Positions 51,583 through 63,514 are shown, counted from the first letter of the stretch. The stretch is DNA of 64,000 nucleotides from Gammaproteobacteria bacterium (GCA_029882975.1 JAOUJW010000013.1:56875-120874), one strand, 5' to 3'. Translations and numbers: made by a program. The notes: generated from the letters alone by a model not told the origin.

Positions 51583-52209
51583 TTATTTAGAATACAATTC
51601 AACAATGAGATGTTCATTTATGTCTGGAGACAAGTCGCTGCGCTCAGGACATGCTTTGAAAACCCCTGACATCTTTTTCACATCTACGTCCACCCAATCC
51701 ACGAACCCTCTTTGCGCAGCCATTTCCAAAGCCCCTTGAATCCGTAGTTGATTCCTGGCTTTTTCACTAACACTCAGCTCGTCAGCTGCTTTAACCTGAT
51801 ACGAAGGAATCGTTACGCGTTTTCCGTTTACAAAAATGGCGCAGTGACGAATCAGTTGACGCGCTTCGTTGCGTGAGCTGGCAAATCCCATTCGGTATAC
51901 CACGGTATCCAAGCGAGATTCCAACGATTGTAACAGGTTCTCACCGGTAGCGCCTTTGCGTCGATCTGCATCTTTATAATACAGGCGAAATTGATGCTCC
52001 AAAATACCGTAGGTACGGCGCACTTTCTGTTTTTCACGCAACTGTACTGCGTAGTCCGACAAGCGACCACGACGCTGTCCGTGCTGACCCGGTGGAAAAT
52101 CCCGGTTTTCAAAAGGACAACGGGCAGAAAAACATTTCTCACCCTTCAAAAACAATTTACTGCCTTCACGTCGACACAGACGACATTTAGGTCCGGTATA
52201 TCTAGCCAT
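51583..52209 (-). CDS. rpsD: 30S ribosomal protein S4 (zinc-motif form)
   Basis: 208 aa, a primary 16S rRNA binder and alpha-operon autoregulator. It starts [20 protein letters not shown]; an upstream frame to 52269 lacks support. It carries a complete Cys set (KCRLC...KCFSARC), the zinc-binding form, which the E. coli S4 lacks. The S4 RNA-binding domain follows ([34 protein letters not shown]). 29 bp after rpsK. Confidence 0.97.
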   Translation of the reverse strand: MARYTGPKCRLCRREGSKLFLKGEKCFSARCPFENRDFPPGQHGQRRGRLSDYAVQLREKQKVRRTYGILEHQFRLYYKDADRRKGATGENLLQSLESRLDTVVYRMGFASSRNEARQLIRHCAIFVNGKRVTIPSYQVKAADELSVSEKARNQLRIQGALEMAAQRGFVDWVDVDVKKMSGVFKACPERSDLSPDINEHLIVELYSK

Positions 52210-52238
52210 TAAAAAGTCTCCAGACTTATGATCTTTGA

Positions 52239-52625
52239 TTACACTCGGCGACGCTTCGGTGGGCGGCAACCGTTATGAGGAATAGGAGTCACATCCGTAA
52301 TGCTGGTGATATTGAAACCCTGCGCATTCAAGGCGCGGATAGCTGATTCACGACCAGGTCCGGGACCTTTAACACAGACTTCCATATTCTTCATACCCAT
52401 ATCTTTCACAGTATTACCAGCGTTCTCTGCGGCTACCTGCGCAGCAAAGGGGGTACTCTTACGCGAACCGCGAAAACCGGAACCACCGGCGGTGGCCCAT
52501 GCCAGCGTATTACCCTGGCGGTCTGTGATAGTCACGATGGTGTTATTAAAAGAGGCATGAATGTGTGCCACACCATCTACCACATTCTTCTTTACGCGCT
52601 TACGATTGCGGGGACTAGCTGCCAT
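52239..52625 (-). CDS. rpsK: 30S ribosomal protein S11
   Basis: 128 aa, part of the platform near the E site. [52 protein letters not shown] and the C-terminal [23 protein letters not shown] are diagnostic. 14 bp after rpsM in the alpha operon. Confidence 0.98.
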   Translation of the reverse strand: MAASPRNRKRVKKNVVDGVAHIHASFNNTIVTITDRQGNTLAWATAGGSGFRGSRKSTPFAAQVAAENAGNTVKDMGMKNMEVCVKGPGPGRESAIRALNAQGFNITSITDVTPIPHNGCRPPKRRRV

Positions 52626-52639
52626 AGTGAATACCTATC

Positions 52640-52996
52640 CTATTTCTTAATCATTCGACGCGGCCCTTTACGAGTGCGCGCATTAGTTCGAGTGCGTTGA
52701 CCGCGCAGAGGCAAACCGCGTCTGTGACGGATGCCGCGGTAGCAGCCAAGATCCATCAAGCGTTTGATATTCATAGATATCTCACGTCGCAAGTCACCCT
52801 CGACGGAATACGCTGCGACAGCGTTTCGCAATGAATCCAATTGCCCTTCGGACAAATCTTTAACTTTGGTAGTCGGATCAATACCGGTGTCTGCGCAAAT
52901 CTTACGTGCCCGGGGTTCACCCACTCCAAAAATTGATGTCAACCCGATAACTAAATGCTTATGAACCGGGATATTGATGCCTGCTATACGGGCCAT
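52640..52996 (-). CDS. rpsM: 30S ribosomal protein S13
   Basis: 118 aa, head protein contacting the P-site tRNA and subunit bridge B1. [30 protein letters not shown] and the basic tail [26 protein letters not shown] are diagnostic. 75 bp after rpmJ; this gap is where an alpha-operon start and S4 target would be expected. Confidence 0.98.
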   Translation of the reverse strand: MARIAGINIPVHKHLVIGLTSIFGVGEPRARKICADTGIDPTTKVKDLSEGQLDSLRNAVAAYSVEGDLRREISMNIKRLMDLGCYRGIRHRRGLPLRGQRTRTNARTRKGPRRMIKK

Positions 52997-53071
52997 CCAA
53001 ACGTTCTCCTAAATCACTCGTAGCGGTAAACCCGCCATTGTAAATTCGCTTAAAAAACAAATCAATAATAA

Positions 53072-53185
53072 TTAACCTTGACGCTGTTTATGGCGCGGAT
53101 CTGCGCAAATAACACGCACAACACCTTTGCGACGGATAACTTTGCATTTCCGGCAAATTTTCTTCACTGATGCCCTGACTTTCAT
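53072..53185 (-). CDS. rpmJ: 50S ribosomal protein L36 (zinc form)
   Basis: 37 aa, beginning [20 protein letters not shown] and ending DPRHKQRQG. The zinc ligands C-x2-C-x12-C-x4-H are all present. It lies 40 bp after secY, in its usual place at the end of the spc operon. Confidence 0.97.
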   Translation of the reverse strand: MKVRASVKKICRKCKVIRRKGVVRVICADPRHKQRQG

Positions 53186-53225
53186 GACTGCGCTCCAAAT
53201 ATCTTTATAAATCTCAAGCTTATCT

Positions 53226-54572
53226 TCACAGACCGGTTCGGCCGTAACCTTTCAGGTTCGCTTTTTTCATCAAACCTTCGTATTGGTGAGACAGCAAATG
53301 GGATTGCACTTGAGCAATGAAATCCATAACCACCACCACGATAATCAACAAGGACGTACCGCCAAAATAGAACGGAACATTCCATTTTAAAATCATAAAT
53401 TCCGGTAACAAACACACGGCGGTGATATATACAGCGCCAATTAATGTCAAACGCGACATGATGGTGTCTATATAGCGCGCCGTGTTCTCACCGGGGCGAA
53501 TACCGGGAATAAACGCACCGGATCGCTTCAAATTGTCTGCGGTTTCTTTGGGGTTGTACATCAACGCCGTGTAGAAAAAGCAGAAGAATACTATGGCCAC
53601 AGCATAGAAAATCACATACATAGGCTGCCCGGGTGCTAATGTGGAAGACAAATCCTTCAACCACCCCATCCCCTCGGTTTGACCAAACCAACCACCCAGG
53701 GTGGCGGGGAATAATATAATACTGGAAGCAAAAATAGGCGGAATAACCCCGGCCATATTCACTTTTAGCGGTAAATGTGTTTTTTGCGCCGCGTAAACTT
53801 TACGCCCTTGCTGCCTTTTGGCGTAGTTAACCGTAATTCTGCGCTGCCCTCTTTCCATGAAAACAACAAAACCGGTAACCACAACAGCCAAAATGATGAT
53901 CCCGAGCACATGAAACGCGCTGAGCTCACCCACTCGTGCCAGCTCCAGGGTACCCCCGATGGCTGAGGGCAGTCCGGCAACGATACCGGCGAAAATGATA
54001 ATGGATATCCCATTACCTATCCCTCTTTCGGTAACCTGTTCACCCAACCACATGAGGAACATGGTTCCAGTAACCAAACTAACAACTGCTCCGAAGACAA
54101 ACGCCGTTCCGGGATTAGGTACTACTGCCAACGCACCCACGGACTGAGTCTGCAAGGCAATGGCAACCCCGATGGCTTGAAACGTAGCCAAGCCCACTGT
54201 GCCATAGCGAGTGTATTGGGTAATTTTCCGGCGCCCGGCTTCTCCTTCTTTTTTCAATTGCTCTAAAGAAGGGATCACAGCTGTAAGCAATTGCATAATA
54301 ATGGATGCAGAAATGTACGGCATAACACCCAGCGCGAATAGAGACAGGCGCTCCAACGCCCCACCCGAGAACATATTGAACATGTTCAATATGGTGTCTT
54401 TTTGCTGCTCCACGAAACTGGCCATTGCATCCGGATCAATTCCAGGTACCGGGATAAAAGAACCCACCCGAAATACGATCAGAGCCAGAGCCACGAACAA
54501 TAGACGATTCTTCAGTTCCGATAATTTACCGGAACCCAACGCATCCATCATTGCTGAACGATTTGCCGCCAA
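53226..54572 (-). CDS. secY: Protein translocase subunit SecY
   Basis: 448-aa channel protein with ten membrane spans ([41 protein letters not shown], and so on), the plug region, and the long cytoplasmic loop [41 protein letters not shown] take TTG 54570-54572 as start, because AAGGA lies eight bases upstream within the rplO end and the resulting length fits the family; an upstream ATG would overlap rplO by 62 bases. Four bases separate it from rplO. Confidence 0.96.
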   Translation of the reverse strand: MAANRSAMMDALGSGKLSELKNRLLFVALALIVFRVGSFIPVPGIDPDAMASFVEQQKDTILNMFNMFSGGALERLSLFALGVMPYISASIIMQLLTAVIPSLEQLKKEGEAGRRKITQYTRYGTVGLATFQAIGVAIALQTQSVGALAVVPNPGTAFVFGAVVSLVTGTMFLMWLGEQVTERGIGNGISIIIFAGIVAGLPSAIGGTLELARVGELSAFHVLGIIILAVVVTGFVVFMERGQRRITVNYAKRQQGRKVYAAQKTHLPLKVNMAGVIPPIFASSIILFPATLGGWFGQTEGMGWLKDLSSTLAPGQPMYVIFYAVAIVFFCFFYTALMYNPKETADNLKRSGAFIPGIRPGENTARYIDTIMSRLTLIGAVYITAVCLLPEFMILKWNVPFYFGGTSLLIIVVVVMDFIAQVQSHLLSHQYEGLMKKANLKGYGRTGL

Positions 54573-54576
54573 TGTA

Positions 54577-55011
54577 CTATCCTTCGACTTTGCCGCCGGC
54601 CGCTTCGATTGCCGCTTTGGCGCCTTTCGTTGCACCAATACCTTTAAGCGTCACAGCACGACTGATTTCACCTGAAGCAATTACTTTGGCAGTTTTTACA
54701 TTCTTGGCGATAATGTTGGCCTTTTTCAAGGTTTCCAAGTCGGCCATATCCCCTTCAACTTTGGCGAGTTCATGCAAGCGAATTTCGGCATGGAACAAGC
54801 TTTTGCGTGAAGTAAAACCCACTTTGGGCAGGCGTCTCTGCAAAGGCATCTGACCGCCTTCGAAGCCTACCTTGTGAAAACCGCCGGAGCGTGAATGCTG
54901 TCCCTTATGACCTCTACCACCGGTTTTGCCCAAACCGGAGCCAATACCACGTCCGACACGCTTCGCGTCTTTTTTGGATCCTTCTGCGGGCTGTAATGTG
55001 TTGAGACGCAT
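54577..55011 (-). CDS. rplO: 50S ribosomal protein L15
   Basis: 144 aa. [44 protein letters not shown] is the long 23S-binding N-terminal arm; the C-terminus has [31 protein letters not shown]. One base after rpmD, with secY directly behind. Confidence 0.98.
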   Translation of the reverse strand: MRLNTLQPAEGSKKDAKRVGRGIGSGLGKTGGRGHKGQHSRSGGFHKVGFEGGQMPLQRRLPKVGFTSRKSLFHAEIRLHELAKVEGDMADLETLKKANIIAKNVKTAKVIASGEISRAVTLKGIGATKGAKAAIEAAGGKVEG

Positions 55012-55012
55012 T

Positions 55013-55201
55013 TTAAACTTCCTCTACTTTCAACAGGTAAGAGACTTTGTTGATCATACCCCGGTTGCAAGGCGTATCCTGCACGGTTACCGTATGATGC
55101 ATCCGACGCAACCCTAATCCCGCAACGCAGGCTTTATGGGCTTTAAGTCTGCCAATAACGCTCTTTACCAGGGTAACTTTGATTTCACCAGTGCCACTCA
55201 T
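55013..55201 (-). CDS. rpmD: 50S ribosomal protein L30
   Basis: 62 aa; [55 protein letters not shown] is the complete family sequence pattern. Four bases after rpsE and one before rplO. Confidence 0.97.
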   Translation of the reverse strand: MSGTGEIKVTLVKSVIGRLKAHKACVAGLGLRRMHHTVTVQDTPCNRGMINKVSYLLKVEEV

Positions 55202-55205
55202 GTGA

Positions 55206-55697
55206 TTATCCCACTATATCTTTTACACTTTTTCCACGTTTGGCGGCTACCGCTTCCGGAGTCGCCATTGCTGTCAACCCGTCAAAAGTGGCGCGAACCA
55301 CGTTTATGGGGTTGTTGGTGCCAATACATTTGGCCAGCACATTGTGTACGCCTACCGCCTCGAATACTGCACGCATAGCACCACCGGCGATAATTCCGGT
55401 ACCTTCTGATGCCGGTAACATAACCACTTTTGCAGCACCGTGTTCGCCAACCAATGGGTACTGTAACGTACCTTCATTCAAGGTTACGGTTTTCATATTC
55501 TTGCGGGCATCATCCATCGCTTTTTGAACAGCGACAGGCACTTCACGTGCTTTACCGCGACCGAATCCTACTCGCCCATTACCATCGCCGACGACGGTCA
55601 AGGCAGCAAATCCAAATTGGCGCCCGCCTTTAACTACTTTGGCAACCCTGTTTATAGTTACCAATTTCTCGATTAAGCCATCACTTTGTGTTGCCAT
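55206..55697 (-). CDS. rpsE: 30S ribosomal protein S5
   Basis: 163 aa. The double-stranded RNA-binding part [61 protein letters not shown] and the C-terminal [37 protein letters not shown] are present. It acts in decoding fidelity. 22 bp after rplR. Confidence 0.98.
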   Translation of the reverse strand: MATQSDGLIEKLVTINRVAKVVKGGRQFGFAALTVVGDGNGRVGFGRGKAREVPVAVQKAMDDARKNMKTVTLNEGTLQYPLVGEHGAAKVVMLPASEGTGIIAGGAMRAVFEAVGVHNVLAKCIGTNNPINVVRATFDGLTAMATPEAVAAKRGKSVKDIVG

Positions 55698-55719
55698 GTT
55701 TTATTCGCCGTGTTTACAG

Positions 55720-56073
55720 TTAGAATTGCAGTCCGCCTTCGCGCGCAGCATCAGCCAACGCTTTAATGCGACCATGATACTTAAATCCGGAACGATCAAA
55801 TGCAACCGTCTCTACGCCGGCGGCTTTTGCCCGCTCTGCGATCAACTGCCCGACTTTTGCCGCTGCATCTTTGTTTCCGGTGTGCTTCAAACCCTTTTTA
55901 ACGTCCGCTTCCACCGTAGCTGCCGCAGCAACCACTGTACTGCCGGTAGGATCAATGATCTGGGCATAGGTATGCATTGGGGTTTTGAATACTGACAAGC
56001 GAAAAACTCTTAATTCTTTGATCTTCGCTCGACTGCGCTTCGCACGCTTAATTCGCTGTGATTTCTTATCCAT
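55720..56073 (-). CDS. rplR: 50S ribosomal protein L18
   Basis: 117 aa, binds 5S r[55 protein letters not shown]...[32 protein letters not shown]. 14 bp after rplF. Confidence 0.97.
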   Translation of the reverse strand: MDKKSQRIKRAKRSRAKIKELRVFRLSVFKTPMHTYAQIIDPTGSTVVAAAATVEADVKKGLKHTGNKDAAAKVGQLIAERAKAAGVETVAFDRSGFKYHGRIKALADAAREGGLQF

Positions 56074-56087
56074 TTCGCTTAACCTAC

Positions 56088-56621
56088 TTATTTCTTCTTG
56101 GCTTCTTTGCGGACGATTTGTTCGTTGGCATAACGGACACCCTTGCCTTTGTAAGGCTCGGGCGGACGATAGGCACGTATATTAGCCGCGACCTGACCCA
56201 CTTGTTGCTTATCAACCCCTCTGACCATGATTTCTGTCTGACTGGGAGTCTCAATGCTGATACCCTCGGGTACCGGAAACTCAACCGGGTGAGAAAATCC
56301 CAATGTTAAGTTAAGTTTATTACCCTGTGCTTGGGCACGATAACCCACACCCACTAATTCCAGTTTTCGCTCAAATCCCTGACTTACGCCGGTTACCATG
56401 TTATTAACCAGCGCTCGAGTCGTTCCAGTCAAAGCGCGAGCAGGGCCGCTCTTCTGACGAGACTTGAATATGAGCACATTGTCTTCCTGCACCACTTCAA
56501 CCAAGGGATGAATATTGTGAGACAGCTTACCTTTGGCGCCTTTGATATCAATCGATTGGCCTGCGAGGGCCACTTCAACACCTGACGGAATACTGACCGG
56601 GCTATTTGCAATTCGTGACAT
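56088..56621 (-). CDS. rplF: 50S ribosomal protein L6
   Basis: 177 aa, two tandem L6 folds near the sarcin-ricin loop. [38 protein letters not shown] and the C-terminal [43 protein letters not shown] are diagnostic. 12 bp after rpsH. Confidence 0.98.
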   Translation of the reverse strand: MSRIANSPVSIPSGVEVALAGQSIDIKGAKGKLSHNIHPLVEVVQEDNVLIFKSRQKSGPARALTGTTRALVNNMVTGVSQGFERKLELVGVGYRAQAQGNKLNLTLGFSHPVEFPVPEGISIETPSQTEIMVRGVDKQQVGQVAANIRAYRPPEPYKGKGVRYANEQIVRKEAKKK

Positions 56622-56633
56622 GCTTATAATCCT

Positions 56634-57029
56634 CTATGCAACGTAACAGACAACTTCGCCACCGTGTCCGGCTTTGCGTGCGTCGCGGTCCGCTAACAAA
56701 CCCGCGGAAGTGGAAATAATCGCTACACCAAGGCCACCCATTACCTGCGGTAGATCGTCTTTACTCTTGTATACTCGCAACCCGGGTCGGCTAACGCGCT
56801 GGATGGTCTCGATGACCGGCTTGCCTTGATAATATTTCAAGGAAACTTCCAGAACTTTCTTGCCATCATCTGCCGCATGCGCATAGTCGCTAATGTACCC
56901 TTCGTCTTTTAACAGTTTGGCTACTGCCACTTTCATTTTAGAAGACGGCATACTCACGCTGACTTTTCCTGAAGACAGGCCATTGCGAATTCGGGTCAAC
57001 ATATCAGCTATGGGATCTGACATACTCAT
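56634..57029 (-). CDS. rpsH: 30S ribosomal protein S8
   Basis: 131 aa, binds the central domain of 16S rRNA and represses the spc operon in E. coli. [33 protein letters not shown] and [51 protein letters not shown]. 35 bp after rpsN. Confidence 0.98.
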   Translation of the reverse strand: MSMSDPIADMLTRIRNGLSSGKVSVSMPSSKMKVAVAKLLKDEGYISDYAHAADDGKKVLEVSLKYYQGKPVIETIQRVSRPGLRVYKSKDDLPQVMGGLGVAIISTSAGLLADRDARKAGHGGEVVCYVA

Positions 57030-57064
57030 TTCTATTTACTCCGTTGTATTCTCTACAAAGCCGC

Positions 57065-57370
57065 TTACCAGCTGGCTTTCACCAAACCGGGTACGTCACC
57101 ACGCATCGCTGCTTCGCGTAATTTAGTCCGGCTCAAACCGAATTTTCTGTAATACCCATGCGGACGACCGGTCACCCGACAACGATTTCGTATGCGGCAG
57201 GGGCTTGCATCTCTGGGCAAAGCTTGAAACTTTTTGCGCAACTCTTCCTTTTCCTCAGCGCTCACATTGGGGTCTTTCAGTTTTTGCTTCAACGTTGCTC
57301 GCTTGGCGGAATACTTCTGTACAGTCTTCGCGCGTTTCAGTTCTCTGTTAATAATTGATAGCTTTGCCAT
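57065..57370 (-). CDS. rpsN: 30S ribosomal protein S14 (zinc-independent form)
   Basis: 101 aa, the long C-minus type: it lacks the paired CxxC knuckles (only CRIRNRC) and has the extra N-terminal helices. The C-terminal [37 protein letters not shown] is diagnostic. 13 bp after rplE. Confidence 0.98.
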   Translation of the reverse strand: MAKLSIINRELKRAKTVQKYSAKRATLKQKLKDPNVSAEEKEELRKKFQALPRDASPCRIRNRCRVTGRPHGYYRKFGLSRTKLREAAMRGDVPGLVKASW

Positions 57371-57383
57371 ACCCGTATCTCGT

Positions 57384-57923
57384 TTATTTTTTCAGCGGAA
57401 AATTAAAGGCCAACAATAATGCCTTGGCTTCTGCGTCGGTTTTAGCCGTTGTGGTAACAGTAATGTCCATACCCCGGATCGCATCGATTTTGTCGTAATC
57501 GATTTCAGGGAAAATGATCTGCTCCTGAACTCCCACACTGTAGTTTCCCCGCCCATCAAATGATTTACCGTTCAAACCACGGAAGTCACGAATGCGGGGT
57601 ACCGCGATGGAAATAAATCGGTCCAGAAAATCATACATACGCTCACGACGCAGGGTGACTTTACAACCAATTGGCCAACCGTCGCGGATCTTAAATCCAG
57701 CAACGGATTTACGCGCTTTGGTGACTATGGGCTGTTGTCCCGTAATCTTAGCCATATCACCTACCGCATTTTGTATGACCTTTTTGTCGCCCACGGCTTC
57801 ACCCACACCCATGTTCAGAGTGATTTTAGTGATCTTGGGAACTTCCATAACACTCTGATAGTTGAACTGTTTCATCAACTGATCAACAACTGTACTGCGA
57901 TAAAATTCTTTTAATCTAGACAT
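57384..57923 (-). CDS. rplE: 50S ribosomal protein L5
   Basis: 179 aa, 5S rRNA binder and bridge to the head. [101 protein letters not shown]. 14 bp after rplX. Confidence 0.98.
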   Translation of the reverse strand: MSRLKEFYRSTVVDQLMKQFNYQSVMEVPKITKITLNMGVGEAVGDKKVIQNAVGDMAKITGQQPIVTKARKSVAGFKIRDGWPIGCKVTLRRERMYDFLDRFISIAVPRIRDFRGLNGKSFDGRGNYSVGVQEQIIFPEIDYDKIDAIRGMDITVTTTAKTDAEAKALLLAFNFPLKK

Positions 57924-57937
57924 TGCTTTATCCGTCT

Positions 57938-58255
57938 TTACACATCAACAACTTCGTTGTTGGATTTGTAATAGCGCACTTTACGCCCATCTTCCAATGT
58001 TTTAATTCCGACCCGGTCAGCCTTCTTGGTGGCCGGATTGAATAAAGCCACATTGGAAACGTGCAGTGGCATTTCTTTTTCCACTATACCGCCACTCTCC
58101 CCTGAGTTGGGATTGGGCTTAACGTGTTTCTTTGCCATGTTGCAATTTTCAACAATGACTCTATCGTTTTCCAGTACACGCAGGACAGAACCGCGTTTTG
58201 ACTTGTCTTTTCCCGCGATAACTATGACGTCATCGCCTTTTCTGATTTTACGCAT
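57938..58255 (-). CDS. rplX: 50S ribosomal protein L24
   Basis: 105 aa from ATG 58253-58255 ([24 protein letters not shown], the KOW motif), an early 23S assembly protein. A GTG three codons upstream is a possible alternative. The C-terminus reads [28 protein letters not shown]. 56 bp after rplN. Confidence 0.97.
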   Translation of the reverse strand: MRKIRKGDDVIVIAGKDKSKRGSVLRVLENDRVIVENCNMAKKHVKPNPNSGESGGIVEKEMPLHVSNVALFNPATKKADRVGIKTLEDGRKVRYYKSNNEVVDV

Positions 58256-58311
58256 GCTTTGCACTCTTTAATTTAGCACAACCAAAACAATTACTTACTA
58301 AAGGTACTCTA

Positions 58312-58680
58312 TTACAACACTTCCGGTGCCAGTGAGATTATTTTCATAAACTTCTCACTTCGCAGTTCACGGGTTACTGGACCAAATATACGGGTACCGA
58401 TGGGTTGATGCTGATTGTTCAACAATACGGCAGCATTGCCATCAAAGCGAATCAGGGAACCGTCTGGACGGCGAACACCCTTGCGGGTACGCACGACTAC
58501 GGCGTTATACACTTCACCCTTTTTCACCTTACCTCGTGGTATGGCTTCCTTGACGCTGACTTTTATGATGTCCCCAACGTTGGCGTATCGCCGTTTGGAA
58601 CCACCAAGTACTTTGATACACATCAGACGCCGTGCGCCGCTGTTATCAGCCACATCAAGTACCGTTTGCATCTGAATCAT
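58312..58680 (-). CDS. rplN: 50S ribosomal protein L14
   Basis: 122 aa. [90 protein letters not shown] is diagnostic. It is the first gene of the spc operon; the 107-bp gap to rpsQ holds a candidate promoter. Confidence 0.98.
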   Translation of the reverse strand: MIQMQTVLDVADNSGARRLMCIKVLGGSKRRYANVGDIIKVSVKEAIPRGKVKKGEVYNAVVVRTRKGVRRPDGSLIRFDGNAAVLLNNQHQPIGTRIFGPVTRELRSEKFMKIISLAPEVL

Positions 58681-58737
58681 CGGAACATCTCCATAAAATC
58701 ATGCATTTTGCACTTCCCCGATCGCTCAGGGCGCGCA

Positions 58738-58766
58738 ATGATACCATTAAATTCTTATTAACCCAA
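58738..58766 (-). promoter_or_regulatory. Candidate spc operon promoter
   Basis: Minus strand TTGGGT (58761-58766), 17-bp spacer, TATCAT (58738-58743), in the only long gap between the S10 and spc gene groups, about 60 bp before rplN. This is the position of the spc promoter in E. coli. Confidence 0.45.
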
Positions 58767-58787
58767 ATATTGTGTCACTAAACCGAT

Positions 58788-59054
58788 CTAGACAGCCAGA
58801 TCAGCTTTTTCCACCACTTCCACCAGCCGCCAGGACTTGGTCTTGGAAATAGGGCGACATTCGGTAATACACACAACATCCCCTTCATTACACTCATTAT
58901 TTTCATCATGTGCGTGCAATTTAGTGGAACGCTTAATATATTTTCCATACAGGGGGTGCTTCACCTGCCTCTCAACCAAAACCGTAATAGTACGATCCAT
59001 TTTATTGCTGACCACACGACCGGTTGTAGTGCGCAAGACCTTGTTTTCAGTCAT
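58788..59054 (-). CDS. rpsQ: 30S ribosomal protein S17
   Basis: 88 aa. [78 protein letters not shown] is the OB-fold family sequence; it binds 16S rRNA helices 7 and 11. One base after rpmC; end of the S10 operon. Confidence 0.98.
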   Translation of the reverse strand: MTENKVLRTTTGRVVSNKMDRTITVLVERQVKHPLYGKYIKRSTKLHAHDENNECNEGDVVCITECRPISKTKSWRLVEVVEKADLAV

Positions 59055-59055
59055 G

Positions 59056-59244
59056 TTATTTACCCGCTTCGTTAATTACTGTCATAACCCGGGCGATATC
59101 CCGGCGCAGAGACTTAAACCGGGCCGGATTGCCCAACTGTCCCATCCCCTTTTGCATTCGCAGGTTAAACTGTTCGCGCAGAAGATTATCCAATTCTTCG
59201 TTTAGCTCTGCTTTACTTTTGCTTCTCAATTCGCTTGCTTTCAT
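59056..59244 (-). CDS. rpmC: 50S ribosomal protein L29
   Basis: 62 aa: [59 protein letters not shown], a two-helix protein at the exit-tunnel mouth. 15 bp after rplP. Confidence 0.97.
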   Translation of the reverse strand: MKASELRSKSKAELNEELDNLLREQFNLRMQKGMGQLGNPARFKSLRRDIARVMTVINEAGK

Positions 59245-59259
59245 ATCATCACCGTTACA

Positions 59260-59673
59260 TTACATGACAGTACGGGCAACAAATGTGGTGGCCACAGGCA
59301 ACTTGGCCGCCGCCAAGCGAAATGCCTCGCGCGCTACATCTTCCGCCACACCTTCCATTTCAAACAGCATGCGGCCTGGTTGGATTTGAGCCACCCAGTA
59401 TTCCACACCACCTTTCCCTTTACCCATACGGACTTCCAATGGTTTCTTTGTAATGGGCTTATCGGGGAAAATACGAATCCAGATTTTACCGCCACGCTTA
59501 ATGTGTCGGGTCATGGCTCGTCGACCAGCCTCTATTTGTCGAGCCGTAATCCGACCGCGGGCGGTTGCCTTTAGTCCGTACTCGCCAAAGCTGATTTTAC
59601 TACCGCGAGTCGCCAGACCGCGGTTCTTACCTTTGTGTTGTTTACGAAATTTGGTTCGTTTTGGTTGTAGCAT
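59260..59673 (-). CDS. rplP: 50S ribosomal protein L16
   Basis: 137 aa, near the A-site tRNA elbow. [88 protein letters not shown] includes the loop Arg (about residue 82, PLEVRMGKG) that is hydroxylated in E. coli. 16 bp after rpsC. Confidence 0.98.
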   Translation of the reverse strand: MLQPKRTKFRKQHKGKNRGLATRGSKISFGEYGLKATARGRITARQIEAGRRAMTRHIKRGGKIWIRIFPDKPITKKPLEVRMGKGKGGVEYWVAQIQPGRMLFEMEGVAEDVAREAFRLAAAKLPVATTFVARTVM

Positions 59674-59689
59674 TGGAAAAACTCCTAAC

Positions 59690-60367
59690 CTAGTTCGTCG
59701 CTACGGTGTTTTCGCTGGAGCCGGCCTGGGGAATGCCTTTCTCAAAGACTTCGCCTTTAAACAACCAGACTTTAACTCCAATGACTCCGTAAGTGGTATT
59801 AGCTTCAACGACACCGTAGTCGATATCCGCTCGCAGGGTGTGTAGAGGAACACGACCTTCGTGGTACCACTCTGCGCGGGCGATATCCGCACCGTTCAAA
59901 CGACCTGAAACCCGCACTTTTACACCCAGCGCCCCCAAACGCATTGCGTTGGTGACAGCGCGTTTCATAGCGCGGCGAAACATAATGCGGCGCTCCAGCT
60001 GTTGAGCAATGTTTTCAGCCACCAGGGTCGCATCCAATTCCGGCTTACGGATTTCCTCGATATTGACATTTACCACCACGCCCATCATTTGACTGATTTC
60101 TTTGCGCAGCTTTTCAATATCTTCACCTTTTTTACCGATAACAATACCCGGACGGGCAGTGTGTATGGTGATACGGGCGTTATTGGCCGGTCGTTCAATC
60201 TGGATTCGGCTGACGGACGCGTGAGACAGGGCTTTTTTTATTTTCTCCCTGACTTTCAGATCCATATTAAGGTAATTGGCGAAATCCTTGGAATCCGCAT
60301 ACCATTTGGATGTCCAGTCTTTAACAATTCCAAGCCGTATTCCGATTGGATGTACTTTTTGACCCAT
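59690..60367 (-). CDS. rpsC: 30S ribosomal protein S3
   Basis: 225 aa, mRNA-entry protein with a KH domain ([31 protein letters not shown]) and a C-terminal domain ([55 protein letters not shown]). 11 bp after rplV. Confidence 0.98.
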   Translation of the reverse strand: MGQKVHPIGIRLGIVKDWTSKWYADSKDFANYLNMDLKVREKIKKALSHASVSRIQIERPANNARITIHTARPGIVIGKKGEDIEKLRKEISQMMGVVVNVNIEEIRKPELDATLVAENIAQQLERRIMFRRAMKRAVTNAMRLGALGVKVRVSGRLNGADIARAEWYHEGRVPLHTLRADIDYGVVEANTTYGVIGVKVWLFKGEVFEKGIPQAGSSENTVATN

Positions 60368-60378
60368 TGGTGCCTCTC

Positions 60379-60711
60379 TTAATTATCACTGACAGTCACA
60401 GTAATGTGACTGCTTCGTTTCAGAATGCGGTTACCCCGGCCTTTGGCACGGGCGTGCATTCGTTTCATGGTGCGCCCCTCGTCCACCGTGATAGCAGATA
60501 CCTTTAATTCGTCGATATCCGCACCATCATTGTGTTCCGCGTTAGCAATGGCAGATTCCAGCACTTTCTTAACAATAAACGCAGCTTTCTTTGGACTGAA
60601 AGCCAGTATTTGCAGCGCTTTTTCCACCGATTTACCTCTAACTTGGTCTGCAACCAGTCGACATTTTTGCGGTGAAAGAGTCGCATTTTTCAATATAGCT
60701 CTAGCTTGCAT
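60379..60711 (-). CDS. rplV: 50S ribosomal protein L22
   Basis: 110 aa. [61 protein letters not shown] and the tunnel-lining loop with [26 protein letters not shown]. 11 bp after rpsS. Confidence 0.98.
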   Translation of the reverse strand: MQARAILKNATLSPQKCRLVADQVRGKSVEKALQILAFSPKKAAFIVKKVLESAIANAEHNDGADIDELKVSAITVDEGRTMKRMHARAKGRGNRILKRSSHITVTVSDN

Positions 60712-60722
60712 CGATACGCTCC

Positions 60723-60995
60723 TTACTTACCTTTCTTATCTGCCGCATGGCCTTTATAAGTGCGTGTCGGTGAAAACTCACCTAACTTATGGCCGATCAT
60801 GTCCTCGGACACGAACACAGGTACGTGCTGCTTGCCATTATGCACTGCTATTGTAAGACCGATCATTTCAGGCGTAACCATGGAACGGCGCGACCAGGTT
60901 TTAATCGGTTTGCGATTGTTTGACTCTACTGCCGCATGTACTTTTTTGATCAAGTGCAAATCGACAAATGGTCCTTTATTAATTGAACGTGGCAC
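60723..60995 (-). CDS. rpsS: 30S ribosomal protein S19
   Basis: 90 aa. [83 protein letters not shown] is complete; it forms the head with S13. 18 bp after rplB. Confidence 0.98.
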   Translation of the reverse strand: MPRSINKGPFVDLHLIKKVHAAVESNNRKPIKTWSRRSMVTPEMIGLTIAVHNGKQHVPVFVSEDMIGHKLGEFSPTRTYKGHAADKKGK

Positions 60996-61013
60996 TGTTT
61001 ATGACCTCATCCG

Positions 61014-61841
61014 CTACTTCTGTTTACGACGGCGAATAATCATACCGTCAGTTCGTTTGTTGTGGCGCGTTTTGTAACCTTTTGTTGGCATACCCCAAGG
61101 TGATACAGGATGACGACCACCGGAGGTACGACCTTCACCACCCCCGTGAGGATGATCAACCGGATTCATAGCTACACCGCGAACCGTTGGACGCACACCA
61201 CGCCAGCGAGTTGCACCGGCTTTGCCCAAAGAACGAAGATTGTGCTCGCTGTTACCCACCTCACCGATGGTAGCTCGACAATCGCTATGTACCTTACGCA
61301 TTTCACCGGACCGCAGTCTCAGCGTCGCGTAATCACCTTCCCGCGCTACCAACTGCGCGGAAGCACCGGCACTGCGCGCAATTTGAGCGCCTTTACCGGG
61401 TTTGAGTTCTACACAATGAACAACCGTACCTACAGGCATTTGTCGCAAGCTCATGCTGTTACCCGGCTTGATTGGTGCGTCGGAGCCGGAAAAAATTTCA
61501 GTACCGGCTTGAACACCCTTGGGCGCAATAATATAGCGTCGTTCACCATCTTTATACAGTACCAGCGCAATGTGGGCGCTGCGATTAGGATCGTATTCCA
61601 AACGTTCAACTTTACCGGCAATACCGTCTTTATTTCGTTTGAAATCAATAATCCGATAGTGTTGCTTGTGGCCGCCACCGCGATGTCGCGTGGTGATACG
61701 ACCCTGGTTGTTTCTACCACCCGAGCGGTGTTTTGTTTCCACCAGCGGCGCATAGGGAGCTCCCTTATGCAGTTCGCTTGTCGACACAGAAACCACAAAC
61801 CGTCTACCGGCTGATGTGGGTTTCGCTTTAACTATTGCCAT
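61014..61841 (-). CDS. rplB: 50S ribosomal protein L2
   Basis: 275 aa, required for subunit joining and peptidyl transfer. [42 protein letters not shown] and the C-terminal [29 protein letters not shown], containing the conserved His of the PHGGGEG loop. 45 bp after rplW. Confidence 0.98.
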   Translation of the reverse strand: MAIVKAKPTSAGRRFVVSVSTSELHKGAPYAPLVETKHRSGGRNNQGRITTRHRGGGHKQHYRIIDFKRNKDGIAGKVERLEYDPNRSAHIALVLYKDGERRYIIAPKGVQAGTEIFSGSDAPIKPGNSMSLRQMPVGTVVHCVELKPGKGAQIARSAGASAQLVAREGDYATLRLRSGEMRKVHSDCRATIGEVGNSEHNLRSLGKAGATRWRGVRPTVRGVAMNPVDHPHGGGEGRTSGGRHPVSPWGMPTKGYKTRHNKRTDGMIIRRRKQK

Positions 61842-61886
61842 AACAATTATCCTTCAAACCTGAACTTGAGTGCTCGCGTACTCGGT

Positions 61887-62183
61887 TTACTCACCACCGA
61901 CCAGATCTATGGTCTGCCCATCTTTGAGGCGAACATAGGCTTTTTTCCAACCTTTGCGTTGACCCATCTGCATACCAAAACGTTTTTGCTTACCTTTAAC
62001 ATTGAGTACTCGCACAGAATCCACTTGCACTTCGAACATTTTTTCCACAGCCTGCTTGATTTGCGGTTTGGTGGCCTTGGAAGCAACTTTAAACACGTAT
62101 TGATTGTTCAACTCGGTCGCCATGGTGGCTTTTTCCGTCACGTGCGGCGACAACAAAATATTAGCCACTAAACTGAAATTCAT
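61887..62183 (-). CDS. rplW: 50S ribosomal protein L23
   Basis: 98 aa, exit-tunnel docking site for trigger factor and [65 protein letters not shown]...[14 protein letters not shown]. Overlaps rplD by four bases (ATGA). Confidence 0.98.
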   Translation of the reverse strand: MNFSLVANILLSPHVTEKATMATELNNQYVFKVASKATKPQIKQAVEKMFEVQVDSVRVLNVKGKQKRFGMQMGQRKGWKKAYVRLKDGQTIDLVGGE

Positions 62184-62800
62184 GAGAGTATTCCTTCAAG
62201 CTGTTTGACCGCATCCACAGTCATAAGTACTTTGTCGCTGCCTACCAGAGCAACCGGGCTCAAGTCTGTTGGCGTACACACACCCACTTTAAATAGATTA
62301 CGTGAAGCCAGACCCAGTTTTTCATCCACTTGAGGAACAACAATCAACACATCATCCAAACCCAATGCTTTAAGCTTATCGACCAACTCTTTGGTTTTTG
62401 GCGCTTCCAGGTCCAAGGATTCAACCACCACGAGACGTTCCTGGCGAACCAACTCGGACATGATGGCCCTAACCCCATTGCGGTACATTTTTTTGTTTAC
62501 TTTTTGCGAATGATTTTGTGGTTTCAGCGCAAATGACATGCCGCCCCCGCGCCAAATTGGGCTATTGGAGGTACCGGCACGAGCACGACCGGTGCCTTTT
62601 TGCCGCCACGGTTTCGCACCACCGCCTCTGACATCAGCTCGGCTTTTACTGCCACGCGTCCCGGAACGGGCACCGGCCAGATAAGCGGTAACAACCTGAT
62701 GAACCAAGGCTCCATTGTATTCGCGGGCAAATGCTGCATCAGAAACCTCTACGGTCTTTTTAGAAGCCTTGCCTGTTGCAGTGGTTAATTGCAAATTCAT
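62180..62800 (-). CDS. rplD: 50S ribosomal protein L4
   Basis: 206 aa, tunnel constriction protein and S10-operon autoregulator in E. coli. The tunnel loop reads [65 protein letters not shown]. 10 bp after rplC. Confidence 0.98.
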   Translation of the reverse strand: MNLQLTTATGKASKKTVEVSDAAFAREYNGALVHQVVTAYLAGARSGTRGSKSRADVRGGGAKPWRQKGTGRARAGTSNSPIWRGGGMSFALKPQNHSQKVNKKMYRNGVRAIMSELVRQERLVVVESLDLEAPKTKELVDKLKALGLDDVLIVVPQVDEKLGLASRNLFKVGVCTPTDLSPVALVGSDKVLMTVDAVKQLEGILS

Positions 62801-62810
62801 ACCTAACCCC

Positions 62811-63455
62811 TCAGCTACGTGCTTTTACAGAAGAGCGCACGATGACATCACTGCCTTTGGCACCGGGTACGGCCCCTTTTATCAGCAGTAAATTTCGATC
62901 CGCATCAACTCGCACAACTTCTAAGTTCTGTGCGGTGCGCTTAACATTACCCATGTGACCAGCCATCTTTTTCCCTTTGAAAACGCGGCCAGGCGTTTGG
63001 TTCTGACCAATAGAACCCGGTGCCCGATGCGACAAAGAGTTACCGTGAGTAGCATCCTGCATACTGAAGTTATGTCTTTTAATAACACCAGCGAAACCTT
63101 TACCAATGCTGGTGCCGGTCACATCGACTTTCTGTCCTGCAGAGAACATATCCACTTTAAGATCAGAACCGGTACTGTAATCTTCGCCTTCACCGTCATT
63201 CAGCCTGAATTCCCACAGACCGCGACCCGGTTCAATACCGGCCTTGGCAAACAATCCTGCTGCAGGTTTGTTAACGCGAGACGTACGACGAGCCCCGGTG
63301 GTAACCTGTACAGCGCGATAGCCATCGTTTTCCATGGTTTTTACTTGCGCAATGCGGTTGGGCTCAACCTCAATTACAGTAACGGGCACAGACGCACCGT
63401 CCTCAGTAAAAACCCGAGTCATCCCGGCTTTGCGACCAACTACACCAATAGTCAT
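62811..63455 (-). CDS. rplC: 50S ribosomal protein L3
   Basis: 214 aa. [34 protein letters not shown]; the central loop [49 protein letters not shown] contains the Gln (about residue 152, SIGQNQTPG) methylated by PrmB. 59 bp after rpsJ. Confidence 0.98.
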   Translation of the reverse strand: MTIGVVGRKAGMTRVFTEDGASVPVTVIEVEPNRIAQVKTMENDGYRAVQVTTGARRTSRVNKPAAGLFAKAGIEPGRGLWEFRLNDGEGEDYSTGSDLKVDMFSAGQKVDVTGTSIGKGFAGVIKRHNFSMQDATHGNSLSHRAPGSIGQNQTPGRVFKGKKMAGHMGNVKRTAQNLEVVRVDADRNLLLIKGAVPGAKGSDVIVRSSVKARS

Positions 63456-63514
63456 TCTTTATTCCTCTTATCCACACCGGCCTAACCGGTGCTCAAGACC
63501 CTTAAAATTACCGA

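Noticed and set aside
54573..54638. SecY starting at 54638
   Set aside because: Would overlap rplO by 62 bases; the TTG at 54572 with AAGGA upstream fits the family length.
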